Shown piece after piece: positions 11,590 to 23,300 of a stretch of 64,000 bases of DNA (within the stretch, counting starts at the first letter, position 1; each line of letters starts with the position of its first letter). Where the stretch lies: the NCBI GenBank assembly GCA_031274365.1, contig JAISQF010000002.1, positions 48,914-112,913 on the forward strand, read 5' to 3'. Position numbers and translations under genes: made by a program. The notes under the pieces were generated by a model. It was given only the letters and a program-made list of their open reading frames with translations. It was not told where the DNA came from and did not search any database. Source of the DNA: Elusimicrobiota bacterium. Its GTDB lineage: Bacteria; Elusimicrobiota; Endomicrobiia; Endomicrobiales; Endomicrobiaceae.

Positions 11590-12350
11590 TAGATAAAAGA
11601 GCGGTAATAGATGAATCTGCAATAATTGAGGATAATGTCAGTATCGGTCCGTTCACTGTCATAGGAAAAGACGTTGTGATAAAATCAGGAACCGTTATAG
11701 GCGCTAATTCTTCTATTGAATATGCCGAGATAGGAAACAATTGTAAAATTTCCAATTCGGTTTCAGTGGGTTCTCCGCCGCAGGATTTAAGTTATAAAGA
11801 CGAGCTTTCAAAAGTTTTTATAGGCGGCGGGACGATTTTAAGAGAATTTGTCACTATAAACAGAGGGTCGGCAAAAACATTAAAAACGGTCATAGGGGAA
11901 AATTGTTTTTTTATGGCTTGTTCTCATGCGGCTCATGATACAAGAGTCGGAGACAATGTGATTTTTGCAAACAATGCGGCTATTGGCGGACATGTGGAAG
12001 TGGGCGACAATACTTTTTTAGGCGGTCAATCCGGAGTGCATCAATTTTGTAAAATAGGCAGAGGAGTTATGGTGGGAGCGGGGTCGATAGTAACTATGGA
12101 CATTATTCCTTATGCGCTTTGTTGCGGCGACAGAGCTGTTCTTGACGGGTTAAATCTTGTGGGAATGAGACGCAAAAAGATGGGTCAAAAAGAAATTGAC
12201 GATATAAAAAAGGCTTATCGCATATTATTTTTGTCAAAACTCTTGCTTAAAGACGCCGTTAGTGAAATTGAAAAAATTGATTGTATTTATGTTAAAGAAA
12301 TTACGGACTTTATAAAAAATTCAAAAAGGGCGATAGCGCGTCCAAAATAA
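11586..12350 (+). CDS. LpxA-family acyltransferase, copy 2 (tandem paralogue)
   Basis: 254 aa, collinear with the preceding LpxA (SHAAHDTRVGDNV, VHQFCKIG); ATGA overlap with copy 1. Confidence 0.88.
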   Translation: MIDKRAVIDESAIIEDNVSIGPFTVIGKDVVIKSGTVIGANSSIEYAEIGNNCKISNSVSVGSPPQDLSYKDELSKVFIGGGTILREFVTINRGSAKTLKTVIGENCFFMACSHAAHDTRVGDNVIFANNAAIGGHVEVGDNTFLGGQSGVHQFCKIGRGVMVGAGSIVTMDIIPYALCCGDRAVLDGLNLVGMRRKKMGQKEIDDIKKAYRILFLSKLLLKDAVSEIEKIDCIYVKEITDFIKNSKRAIARPK

Positions 12351-12354
12351 AAAT

Positions 12355-13155
12355 ATGAAAAATATAGGGCTTATAGCGGGCAACGGCAGATTTCCTTTTT
12401 TAGCGGCGCAGGCGATAAAAAATGCGGGCGACAGGGTAATTTGCGCGGCGCTTAAAGAAGAAGCCGATAAAGAATTGGAAAATTTTTGCGATAAAATATC
12501 TTTTATATCCATAGGAAAATTTCAAAAAATTTTGGATTTTCTTAAAAGTGAAAATGTTAAAGAAGTGATAATGGCGGGGCAGGTAAAACATGTAAAAATT
12601 TATTCCGCGATAATGATGGACTGGCGGGCTATAAAAGTTATGGCAAGTTTGATAAATAAAAAGACGGACACAATGTTAAAAACTTTTGCGGACGAATTTG
12701 AAAAAGACGGAATGCGTTTGATGCCGTCCACTCTTTATTTGAAAGATTTTATGGCTAAAAAAGGATTGATAGCGGGTAAAGAATTGTCGTCGTCTGAAAA
12801 AAGAGACGCTGATTTTGGATTTAAAATGGCAAAAGCGGTGGCTGGTCTTGACATAGGCCAAACTGTCGTCGTAAAAGACACTTCGGTTTTAGCCGTAGAG
12901 TCGGTTGAGGGAACGGACGAGTGTATAAAAAGAGCGTATAATTTAGGCGGTAAAGGAATAATAGTTTGTAAAGTTGCAAAGCCCAATCAGGATTTTAGAT
13001 TTGACGTTCCAGTTATAGGAATAAGAACAATAGAAGTGTTAAAAGAAAATAAAGCAAGAGCTATGGTTATAGAAGCTGATTCGACTTTAATTTTAGACGT
13101 TGACGAAACTTCAAAAAAAGCAAAACAAGCGGGGGTTACGATAATAGCTTTTTAA
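12355..13155 (+). CDS. lpxI: UDP-2,3-diacylglucosamine pyrophosphatase, LpxI family
   Basis: 266 aa; IGLIAGNGRFPFLAAQAIK, GGKGIIVCKVAKPNQDFRFDVPVIG motif set of LpxI (DUF1009). Confidence 0.88.
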   Translation: MKNIGLIAGNGRFPFLAAQAIKNAGDRVICAALKEEADKELENFCDKISFISIGKFQKILDFLKSENVKEVIMAGQVKHVKIYSAIMMDWRAIKVMASLINKKTDTMLKTFADEFEKDGMRLMPSTLYLKDFMAKKGLIAGKELSSSEKRDADFGFKMAKAVAGLDIGQTVVVKDTSVLAVESVEGTDECIKRAYNLGGKGIIVCKVAKPNQDFRFDVPVIGIRTIEVLKENKARAMVIEADSTLILDVDETSKKAKQAGVTIIAF

Positions 13156-13181
13156 CAATATTTTTAGATTTTTCTAAGGAG

Positions 13182-14279
13182 ATGAAAATGATAAACATAG
13201 CGGCTCCGATAGTCGGAGCGGAAGAAAAAAAAGCGGTTGAAGAAGTTTTAGATTCTAAAATGCTTGCAAGCGGAAAATATGTCGATGAGTTTGAAAAAAA
13301 CTTTGCCGATTATTGCGGAGTTAAATACGCCATAGCAAATACAAACGGCACGACAGCTTTACACACGGCTCTACTTTCTTGCGCAATTAAAGCGGGAGAT
13401 AAAGTGGTAACGACTCCTTTCTCTTTTATCGCCACGTCAAATTCAATTCTTTTTTGCGGAGCAAAACCTATTTTTGCAGACATAGATCCTCAGACTTTTA
13501 ATATTGATCCAAAATCTCTTGAGGATGTTTTAAAGAAAGAAAAAAACGTTAAGGCCGTCGTAATCGTTCATCTTTACGGTCTTATGTGCGATATGGACGC
13601 TATTTTGAAATTAAAGAAAAAATATAAATTCAAACTTATCGAAGATTGCGCCCAAGCGCATGGAGCGTCTTATAAAGGAAAGAAAGCGGGATCGTTTGGA
13701 GACGCCGCTTCTTTTTCTTTTTATGCCACAAAGAATATGATGACAGGCGAAGGTGGAATGACATTTGTCGCAAATTCAAAAGCTGATAAATATGCAAGAC
13801 AAGTTATAAATCACGGCAGAGGCGGGCACAGCGTGTTTACAGTATTAGGATATAATTATCGAATGACAAATTTAGCCGCGTCAATAGGCATAGAACAATT
13901 AAAACATCTTGAAAGCTGGATAGAAAAAAGAAATGAAAACGCTCTAAAATATACCGAGGCTTTTAAGGATATTGATTTTATTCAAACTCCGATAATTCCA
14001 AAAGACTACAGACATGTTTTTCATCAATACACTTTAAGAATAAAAAACTCCAAAAGAGAAAAATTTATAAAACATCTCAAAGAAAACGGCATAGGCTGCG
14101 GAATTTATTATGATAAAGTTTTGTATCAACAGCCTTATTATAAAAAGCTTGGATATAAATGCGCGTTTTCAAATGCGCAAAAAGCCGCTGAAGAAGTCGT
14201 GTCTATTCCCGTGCATCCGTTGTTATCGGATATTGACATAGAAAAAATTATAGAAACTGTAAAGAGGTTTAAGGTATGA
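13182..14279 (+). CDS. DegT/DnrJ/EryC1 sugar aminotransferase (GnnB-like candidate)
   Basis: PLP lysine motif SFSFYATKNMMTGEGGM, VVTTPFSFIATSN; 365 aa; sits in the lipid A operon. Confidence 0.85.
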   Translation: MKMINIAAPIVGAEEKKAVEEVLDSKMLASGKYVDEFEKNFADYCGVKYAIANTNGTTALHTALLSCAIKAGDKVVTTPFSFIATSNSILFCGAKPIFADIDPQTFNIDPKSLEDVLKKEKNVKAVVIVHLYGLMCDMDAILKLKKKYKFKLIEDCAQAHGASYKGKKAGSFGDAASFSFYATKNMMTGEGGMTFVANSKADKYARQVINHGRGGHSVFTVLGYNYRMTNLAASIGIEQLKHLESWIEKRNENALKYTEAFKDIDFIQTPIIPKDYRHVFHQYTLRIKNSKREKFIKHLKENGIGCGIYYDKVLYQQPYYKKLGYKCAFSNAQKAAEEVVSIPVHPLLSDIDIEKIIETVKRFKV

Positions 14280-15214
14280 GCGCTATAAAAACTGCCGTCA
14301 TAGGCGTCGGTTCTTTAGGCCAGCATCATGCGAGGATCTTAGCAAGTCATCCAAAATCCGAACTTCTTTTTGTCGTCGACAGCGATAAAAAAAGAGGAGA
14401 GAAAATAGCAAAAAGCGCGGGCTGCGGATATATTGATAATTTTATGGATTTAATAGGAAAAGTTGACGCCGCCGTCGTGTCCGTTCCGACTGAATATCAT
14501 TATCAAATAGCAAAACCTCTTTTAGAAAACGGTATCCATTGTTTAGTTGAAAAACCTTTTACATTAAGCGTTGAGGACGCGCAGGAGCTTATAGAGACAG
14601 CAAAAGAAAAAAATTTAATTTTACAAGTGGGACATGTTGAAAGATTTAATCCCGCGGTTATCGCCGCCATTCCTTATGTTGATAATCCTCGATTTATTGA
14701 AGTCAATAGACTCGGACCTTACGACGCGCGGACGGCTCACATAGGCGTTGTTCTTGATTTGATGATTCACGACATAGATATTTTGTTTTCTTTGGTAAAA
14801 CATAAAGTGGTGTCCTTTGAAGCTTATGGGGCAAAAATACTTTCCGAGACTGAAGATATAGCTAAAGTCAGATTAAAATATGCAAACGGCTGCGTCGCCG
14901 ACATAAGCGCAAGCCGGGTGTCTATGGAAAAATACAGAAAAATAAGAATATTTGAACCGTCGGCTTATATTTCAATAGATTATGCCGGTAAAAGTTTGAA
15001 AATTTATAAAAAGAAAGGCGGCAAAGAAAAAATAAAATCTCTCTTTGATATTGAAATTATAAAACCAAAACTTCCATCGCAAGAACCTCTTTTTTATGAA
15101 CTTGATAATTTTCTAAACAGTATTGTAGAGGGCAAAAAACCCTTTGTCTCGGGAGAGCAGGGGCGTGATGCGGTTGAGCTTGCTCTTGAAATATTAAAGA
15201 ATATGATTTTTTAG
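14276..15214 (+). CDS. Gfo/Idh/MocA family oxidoreductase (GnnA-like candidate)
   Basis: N-terminal Rossmann AVIGVGSLGQHHARIL, EKPF motif, GHVERFNPA; overlaps the aminotransferase stop. Confidence 0.85.
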   Translation: MSAIKTAVIGVGSLGQHHARILASHPKSELLFVVDSDKKRGEKIAKSAGCGYIDNFMDLIGKVDAAVVSVPTEYHYQIAKPLLENGIHCLVEKPFTLSVEDAQELIETAKEKNLILQVGHVERFNPAVIAAIPYVDNPRFIEVNRLGPYDARTAHIGVVLDLMIHDIDILFSLVKHKVVSFEAYGAKILSETEDIAKVRLKYANGCVADISASRVSMEKYRKIRIFEPSAYISIDYAGKSLKIYKKKGGKEKIKSLFDIEIIKPKLPSQEPLFYELDNFLNSIVEGKKPFVSGEQGRDAVELALEILKNMIF

Positions 15215-15241
15215 TTTCTGAAAAATTAAGGTGTTAAACTA

Positions 15242-16312
15242 ATGATAAATATTTTTATTTCGGCCGGAGATTTGTCGGGGGAGATACACAGCTTTAATTT
15301 GGCAAAAGAGATGAAAGCTCAAAACCCCCATATTAAAATAAGTGCTGTCGGAGGGCGGCACTTACAAGAAATTTCCGATATTTTTATCGAAGATATAGTT
15401 AATATAAACGCTTTTGGTTTCTTTCCGATAAAACAATTTCTCTTTCTCAGAAAAGTTTTATCAAAAATTAAAAGACATTTTGTCGAGCAAAAACCTCAAA
15501 AAATTGTTTTGGTGGATTATTACGGATTTAACATACATATTGCAAAGCTCGCAAAAAAAATGAATATTCCCGTCTATTATTTTGTAAGTCCTCAGGTGTG
15601 GGCGTCAAGAAGCGGAAGAATTGAGAAGCTGAAAATTTTTGTAAAAAAAATGTTGTTGATTTTTCCTTTTGAAGAAAAACTTTATAGAGACAAAGGCGTT
15701 GACGCCGTTTTTGTGGGAAATCCTCTTATAGATAAAATTCCGCAAAAAGAAAATTTTACAATATCGGATATTCCTTTAATAGGTTTATTTCCCGGCAGCC
15801 GAAAAGATACGATGCGCAGACATATTCCCGTTTTAATTGCGGCGGCAAAAATTTTAAGAAAAAAAATAAACGCATCGTTTATAATGTTTAGCCATTATAA
15901 AGATTTCAAAGAGATTTTACCCGATTATATAAGTCTTGACGATGGAAATGATCTTGATACAAGAAAGAGTATTGACATTGCCATTTGTCCTTCCGGGACA
16001 GTGAGTCTTGAAAACACTTTGTTTGGAATACCCATGGCCGTAATGTATAAATTGTCTTATATAAATTATTTTATTATAAGACTGCTGATTAAAGTTAAAT
16101 ACATTGCCATAACCAATATACTTGCAAATCGGCAGATACTTCCCGAATTTATACAAAACAATGCAAAGCCTGAAAAAATTGCCGATTTTATTATTAAAGA
16201 GTTAGAGCATAGAAATTATGAAAATACCGTAAAAGAATTGATAACTATACGTCAAATGCTTGGAAAACCAAATGTATGCAAAAGAGTCGCTGAAATAATA
16301 TTGAAAGATTAG
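15242..16312 (+). CDS. lpxB: Lipid-A-disaccharide synthase
   Basis: SAGDLSGEIH, YFVSPQVWASRSGR, FVGNPLID, GLFPGSR motifs of LpxB. Confidence 0.92.
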   Translation: MINIFISAGDLSGEIHSFNLAKEMKAQNPHIKISAVGGRHLQEISDIFIEDIVNINAFGFFPIKQFLFLRKVLSKIKRHFVEQKPQKIVLVDYYGFNIHIAKLAKKMNIPVYYFVSPQVWASRSGRIEKLKIFVKKMLLIFPFEEKLYRDKGVDAVFVGNPLIDKIPQKENFTISDIPLIGLFPGSRKDTMRRHIPVLIAAAKILRKKINASFIMFSHYKDFKEILPDYISLDDGNDLDTRKSIDIAICPSGTVSLENTLFGIPMAVMYKLSYINYFIIRLLIKVKYIAITNILANRQILPEFIQNNAKPEKIADFIIKELEHRNYENTVKELITIRQMLGKPNVCKRVAEIILKD

Positions 16313-16347
16313 TTGAAATAATATTGAAAGATTAAAGGAGGCAGTTT

Positions 16348-17094
16348 ATGAAAAAAATAGTTCTTATCAGACACGGAGAAAGCGTATGGAATAAAGAAAA
16401 TAGATTCACCGGCTGGACTGACGTTGATTTGTCGCAAAAAGGTTTGGAGGAAGCAAAGAGCGCGGGACAATTACTTAAAAAGGAAGGATATACTTTTGAT
16501 TTATCATATTCTTCAGTGCTTAAAAGAGCGATAAAAACATTGTGGAATATTTTAGATCAAATGGATTTGCAATGGGTTGAACAAAAACTTAATTGGAAAC
16601 TCAATGAAAGACATTACGGCTCATTACAAGGACTTAATAAAGCCGATACGGCTGCAAAATTTGGAGAAGAAAAAGTAAAAATTTGGAGAAGAAGTTATGA
16701 TATTGCGCCCGAGCCTCTTTCGGAAACGGACGATAGATATCCGGGAAAAGATGTGCGTTATGCCAGTCTTACAAAATCAGAACTGCCTTTAACCGAATGT
16801 CTAAAAGATACTGTCGCAAGAGTTGTTCCTTTTTGGGAAAGTGAAATTGTTCCTAAAATAAAGGCAGGCAAAAAAATTATACTAGCCGCTCACGGCAATA
16901 GCCTGAGAGCTTTGGTAAAATTTATTGACAATATTAGTCAAGACGATATTATTAGTCTTAATATTCCGACGGGTATGCCGCTTGTTTATGAATTTGACGA
17001 TGATATGAAAGTTATAAAACATTATTATCTTGGAGATCCTGAAGCTGTGAAAAAAGCGATGGAAGCTGTGGCTAATCAAGGAAAAGCAAAATAA
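16348..17094 (+). CDS. gpmA: 2,3-bisphosphoglycerate-dependent phosphoglycerate mutase
   Basis: [49 protein letters not shown]. Confidence 0.94.
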   Translation: MKKIVLIRHGESVWNKENRFTGWTDVDLSQKGLEEAKSAGQLLKKEGYTFDLSYSSVLKRAIKTLWNILDQMDLQWVEQKLNWKLNERHYGSLQGLNKADTAAKFGEEKVKIWRRSYDIAPEPLSETDDRYPGKDVRYASLTKSELPLTECLKDTVARVVPFWESEIVPKIKAGKKIILAAHGNSLRALVKFIDNISQDDIISLNIPTGMPLVYEFDDDMKVIKHYYLGDPEAVKKAMEAVANQGKAK

Positions 17095-17137
17095 TAAATT
17101 CGCCATTATGTCGTCGCAAATACATTGTGGACATCGT

Positions 17138-17184
17138 CCCGCTGTTGTTGTGGATTTAATTCAATCCACAATGTAATAGCGGGG
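17138..17184 (+). terminator. Two-tier hairpin after gpmA (possible terminator or attenuator-like element)
   Basis: Inner stem TTGTGGATT/AATCCACAA and outer CCCGCT/AGCGGG; no strong T run. Confidence 0.4.
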
Positions 17185-17213
17185 TTGATTTATTAGATAG
17201 TATATACATTCTC

Positions 17214-17242
17214 TTGACTATTTTTAGATAATATTGTAAATT
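17214..17242 (+). promoter_or_regulatory. Putative sigma70-type promoter of the giant autotransporter gene
   Basis: TTGACT (17214-17219), 17-bp spacer, TAAATT (17237-17242); about 85 bp upstream of the ATG. Confidence 0.4.
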
Positions 17243-17327
17243 ATACGCAATTGTGTGTTTTTTGTTATTAAGTTTATTTTATGATTGAGGAAATCTAAAT
17301 TTTAATAAATGAGAAAGGAGAATTCGT

Positions 17328-20300
17328 ATGTTGAAATCCAAAAGCGCCATGAGAACGATAATTGTTATGGGATTTCTATTGTTTTTGCTCGCTTATTCAC
17401 ATGGGGATACGGGGAAACCTCTTAATTGGAATGAATTTCTTCTAGATTTGGCTGCTGGAAAAGATATAGAATTTGCAAGAGATATAAATATTTTAGATAA
17501 AAGCCCAATTGTCATAGGCGCGGATACCGCTAACATAAACGGAATGGGATTAACGTTAAACGGAAATCGTTTTTCAGGATTTGAATTATACAATAAAAAT
17601 CCATTGAGTTTTTCAGACATACACTTTACTAATTTCTCCCGCAGTTCAGACACAAGAGCCAAAGGCTCTGCGATATATGCATTAAATACTTCCACAATAA
17701 ATATTTATTCTAATTATCAATACACTTCTGCAAATCCTTTTGTTGAATTTGAAAATAATTCTGTAAATGCCACAAGTTCAGTTTTTTCGCAAGCGCAGGG
17801 CGGCGCTATTTTTGTGAGCGCTTCAACAAGCGGCGCTTCCGCTGAAAGACTTTACTTAAATTTTTATTCTTCCGCCGCCAATAAAGATGCTCGTATGAAT
17901 TTTTTTAATAACTCCGCTATCGCTAATGGAATAATATCGCAAGCGCAGGGTGGAGTTATTTTTGCAGCAGGCAATACGGTTGAATCGCAAGATGCCGCGG
18001 CCGCTGTTAACAATGGGCAAACAAATATTTCAATAAATAATTCCAGTTCTTCTTTTTATAATAATTTCGCTTCTGTTTCGGGAAATTTTTCGCAAGCGCA
18101 GGGTGGAGTTATTTTTGCAGCGGGGTCGGCGGCTTTAGGTATAACGGGTCATAGCGTTGCTGCTGGAGAGATTATATTTTCTATTTCAACTTCAAACATT
18201 TTCTATGCCAATAATTCCGTCAGTGCAAGAAATGCCTCGGCGGCGCAAGGCGGCGGTTTGTTTCTTGCCGGCGCAGTGTCAAACGGCTCCGGAGTTAGCG
18301 CATCAGCTGCATCGGCTAAAATGTTTGTTTCAAGTTCAGTAATAGTTTTTGCGGCTAATACCGCCTCTGCCGGCAGTTATTCACAAGCGCAGGGAGCGGG
18401 CGCTTTTTTTGCAGGCGAAGCGGCCGGCGCGGGCTCAAGCGTTTCAAACAGTTATTTTATTTCAACTTCTACTAATAATATATTTAATTTTTACAATAAT
18501 ACGGCAAGAGTGTCGGGAATATTTTCGCAAGCGCAGGGCGGCGGTTTATTTATCGCTCACGCTGTGGCGGGTTCATCCACAACGGGAAGTAACTTAACCA
18601 CAATTACAGGCGGCGCAAATCATTCATTATTTAAATCTTCATCTTCTGTTTTGTTTTTTTCAAATAACAGCGCATTATCTCAAAATTATAATTCGCAAGC
18701 GCAGGGCGGCGGCTTATTTTCAGCGGGTATAGTTCTGGGGGCAAATTCAACTGCCGACACATCCAATAATTTTATTGCTAATATAGATTTTTCAAATTCC
18801 AGATTGTCTTCTATAAATAATAAGGCGATTGCAAGCGCCGATAATTCGCAAGCGCAGGGCGGCGGTTTATTTATTTCCGGAATTGTGTCCGGAGGCAAAG
18901 ACAGTCTCAAGTCCAACCCTAATTCAATCAATTCGTTTGTGGAATTTACTATCGGGGATTCAACCGTTTCTTTATCAAATAATATGACTGACGCCGTCTC
19001 TTTTTCTCAGAGTCAAGGCGGAGGCTTATTTATTTCCGGAGTTGTAAGCGGCGGAGCTCAAGCCGCTCTAACCGATGATATAAGCGGCGGCTCGGCAACA
19101 TTAAGAGTTGTAAGATCGTCTGTTTCTATTATGGGAAATTTATCTTCTTCAAATCAAGGAACTATATACGGCGGAGGTTCTTATATAGGTTTGCAGTCTT
19201 TGCAACAAATAAAAAGCCGCCAGCTTGTTCAAGCGCAGGGCGGAGGTATGTTTGTGGCGGGTGTAGTTGCAAACGGAGTAAATACTCAAACTTCGGCTTC
19301 GGCCGGAAGCGTCGGCGTTTTCTTTGACAGCTCTATAGTAAATATTTCAAATAATTTGGTAATGGGAGCCAATGCTCAAGGCGGCGGAATATTTATAGCG
19401 GGAGCTGTTGCCGGAGGATTAAAATCAAGAGCGCAAAATAATGGAAATATTTCATCAATGTCATTTCTAAATTCTCAAGTAAATATTGTCGCTAATAAAG
19501 CCGTCGGCTCGGATTCGCGCGGCGGCGGTATGTTTATAGGCGGAGCGGTTTCAATAGATGCAAGCAATGCGGCTGATAGCGGCGCCGTATCTGTAGAATT
19601 TGTTAATACAGCTGTAAATATATCGTCTAACAGCGCTAAATACGGCGGAGGTTTGTATGCCGTAACAACTTTAGGAAACGGCGCTAAGTCAGTGCAAAAC
19701 ACGACTATAAATTTTATCAATTCTAACGTTATATTTGCCGGCAATACCGCTCAAAAAGGAGCTGCTATATATGTGGATTCCTATAGATCTGTGGGTTCGG
19801 GGAAAGTGCAGATAAAATTTGTAGCAGGAACATTACAATTCTTAAACAATGTTTCAAGTGCCGGAAACGGCGTTTTGTTTTGGGACGGCGAGAACTCTAT
19901 AGTAGATTTTTCGGAAGCGGGACCTTTAACCGCTATTGGCAATGCGTCTATAAACGGCGGGTTTTTAGCTTTAGATTCAACAAAAAAATTATTATTGAGC
20001 AATGCCGTTATTTTGGCAAGCAATACGGCGGTTGGCGCGGGCGGCGCATTGTATATTACAAATTCGGCTACAATAACTTTTATTAATACCACTAATGTTT
20101 TGAATATTATAGGCAATAAAGCCGCTGCGGGCGGAGCAATTTATATAGACGGTAATGCAAGCATAGATAGAGTTACTATTGATGGAGAAGTTAATATCAG
20201 CTCAAATATTTCTACGCAGGGCAACGGCGTTATTTCTTGGAATAATAATATAAGAGGAGATATTCCCATAACATTTTTTGGCAAAATAACAGCTTATGGC

Positions 20301-23300
20301 AATAGCGCAAGCAACGGCGGATTGATGTATCTAAATAATAACAATCTTGTTTTTAATCAACAATTAAATGTCGGGAGCAATACGGCCAGAGGAGAAGGCG
20401 GAGCGATTTTTGCAACGAATAATTCAACCATTAGTTTTAATTTAGCGTCTCAGGTAATTTTTACAGGTAATAAATCAAGAAACGGGCAAATGGATAATGA
20501 TATTTATTTGTCAAACAATTCACGCATAATTTTAAACGGCGACGCTGCTAACAGCGCGTCGTTTCTTGGCGGAATATACTCTATAAATAGCGCTATTGTC
20601 CGAAATACAGGCGAGGTAAAATTGAATTTAGGCGGATATAATTATTTTGATAATACTGTAGTTGAGCTTTCCACAGTAACTTTGACAGTCGGCAGTCAAA
20701 ATACCCGCTCAACTTTTATCTATACCAATGGAAAAACTTTTAATATAGATGATTCAACTCTTACATTTTACAATTCCCTTGTTACATTATCTAATTTCCG
20801 CGATCCAAATAAAGCCGTTATAAATGTTGTCGAACATATTTCTTCCATAACATTTGTTAATTCGACCGTAACATTTCAGAATAATACAAAAGCCATATAT
20901 CTTTCAGGCGCTTCGGGCGCTCAAATAGGTTCGGTTATAAAGTTTCAGGGCGGACAGACAAATTTTATATCTAATAGAACTGCAAGCGGAGCCGTAATTC
21001 AATGGAATAACGGCGCTTTGGTGACTTTGGGGGAAACGGATATTTATGCTCGATACAATTCCGGACCGGCCAGCGGCTTTTTATATTTAGAAGGCAGCGT
21101 AACTTCTTTTAGCGGGGCAATTTCTATGTCTAATAATGCCTCTTTAGGTTCAGGCGGAGCGATAACTCTCGTCAGATCAACGGCTACATTTGTCGGAAGC
21201 GGAATGGGAAAACAATTGTTATTTACAAATAATACGGCGGCAAGAAATGGCGGCGCCATATCGGCGCAGGCTTCGTCTCTTACTATTGTAATAGCGGGGG
21301 ATGCGGCGTTTTCAACCGCTGTGTTTTATGGAAATACCGCAGGCGGCAGATTAAATGATTTATATTTATCAAGTTCATCTTTGAATTTAATTACAAATGC
21401 ATACGGAGCAGCTCAATTATACAGCGGAATAAATGCGGCGGACTCTATAATAGGATTTATAGGCGCCGGTAAAGTTAATCTAAGCGGACAAAACACTATT
21501 GAAAGATCTTCGGTCAGCGTATATGGAAACGGCGTTTTGAATATTATTGCGACTGGCGCCGGCGCTAATTTTACATATTCAAAATCAATTCATCATCTTG
21601 AAGTTTTGAATTCAGGACTGTTTTTTATAAATTCGACTGTTAGATTTAGAGATAATAATAATGCCGCTGCAGGCGGGGCTTTAGAGGTAGTAAATTCCAC
21701 TTTAACTTTTAGCGGAACAAACGTTAATTTTACAAACAATACTTCAGCGCTCGGCGGAGGCGCTTTAAATTTCAATACTCAGGGCGCAGCTAATACTTCC
21801 GCGCAATTAAGATTTAATAATACTCAAGCGTCTTTTTCAGATAATAAAGCTGCTGTCGAAGGCGGAGCGATAGCCATTTCTGCCATTGATGACGGCGCCT
21901 ATAACTTGGCGCTTGATTTTATTGTTGATAGTTCCGTATTAAATTTTAATAGAAATATTTCTAATTCAAGCGGCGGCGCCATAGCGGTATATCTATCTGC
22001 ATCAGCATTACCGTCGGGCATGAGTTCTCTTTACACTTCAATTTCTAATTCAAGACTTAATTTTTCAAACAATATATCGAGCGCGGGTATTGGAGGAGCA
22101 TTCTTTAACGCAAGCTCAATGTCTATTATAAATTCACAATTAACTTTTACTAATAATGAAGCGCAAAACGGCGGCGCTTTTGCTTTATATTTTAGCGTTA
22201 TAAAGAGCGCCAGAATTACAAATAGCGCATTTAGTTTTATAGGAAATAAGTCCACAAGCTCCATAATAGGCGGCGGAGCTATGATGATGATTGCGGCTGG
22301 TGGAGGAAGCGGAAGCCGGATAATTTTTGACAGAACAAATCTTAACTTTAGGCAAAACACGGCGGATTCAGGCGGAGCTTTGGCGGCAGGGGTTTTACAG
22401 CCGGGCGGCGGGATAGGCAGTATAAATATTGCTTTTAATAATTCGTATGTAAGTTTTGAATACAATAAAGCCGCGTCAACCGGCGGCGCCGTTATATTAG
22501 GAATTGTGGACAATAGCAAGGTTGTGACAGCCTCTAATATCAGCTTTGATTTTTCAACAGTTACTTTTATCGGCAATAGCGCTATAAAAGGAGGCGCAGC
22601 GGCAATTATCAGAGGATCTACAATGTCCTTTAATGATTCTACAGTGAGATTTGAAAATAATACTGCGGATCTGGGAGGAGCCGTCTATATGAGTATAATT
22701 GTTGACGGCGATAATGCTCCAACTCTTGCATTTAATAATTCAAGAACTGTTTTTGCAAATAATATAGCAAGCAGCGGCGCAGTCATATATTTAAGGAGGG
22801 ACACATCGGCCGATAGCCCCTCCGGAAATTCGAGAATAATTTTTAATGGCGGCAGCGTGGATTTTGTAAATAATATTTCCTCGCATGGAGCCGGCATAAT
22901 TTATTTTGACGATACGATAGGGGGATCTGATTACGGACAAATTCTTTTTGAGAATAATGTAAAAGTCCAAGCATTAAATAATACAGCACAAAACGGCGGA
23001 TTTCTATCGCTTGACAGTTCGTCCGCAACAGACGTTTCGCATAGTCCGCGCCCAAGAGTAGTAGTATTTAGCGGAGATACATCAATTATTGGCAATAGAG
23101 CAAGGCAAAGCGGCGGCGCTTTTTATTTGACCGGCAATCAAACTCAGTTTGATAATATAACTTTTGGTTCGGCTAACGGTTTGACAAATACAAATATAAG
23201 CGGAAATCTTTCCGTCTCAAGCGGCGGCGCTTTTTATTTATCCACGGATACGGGCGTAAATTTTGACAATACAAATCTTATTGCTTCAAATAATAGATCT

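Noticed and set aside
18686-23055. Numerous minus-strand ORFs across the adhesin gene (for example 22031..22576, 181 aa)
   Set aside because: Proline/alanine/leucine-rich antisense translations of GGA/NNS repeats; an artefact of repeat composition.
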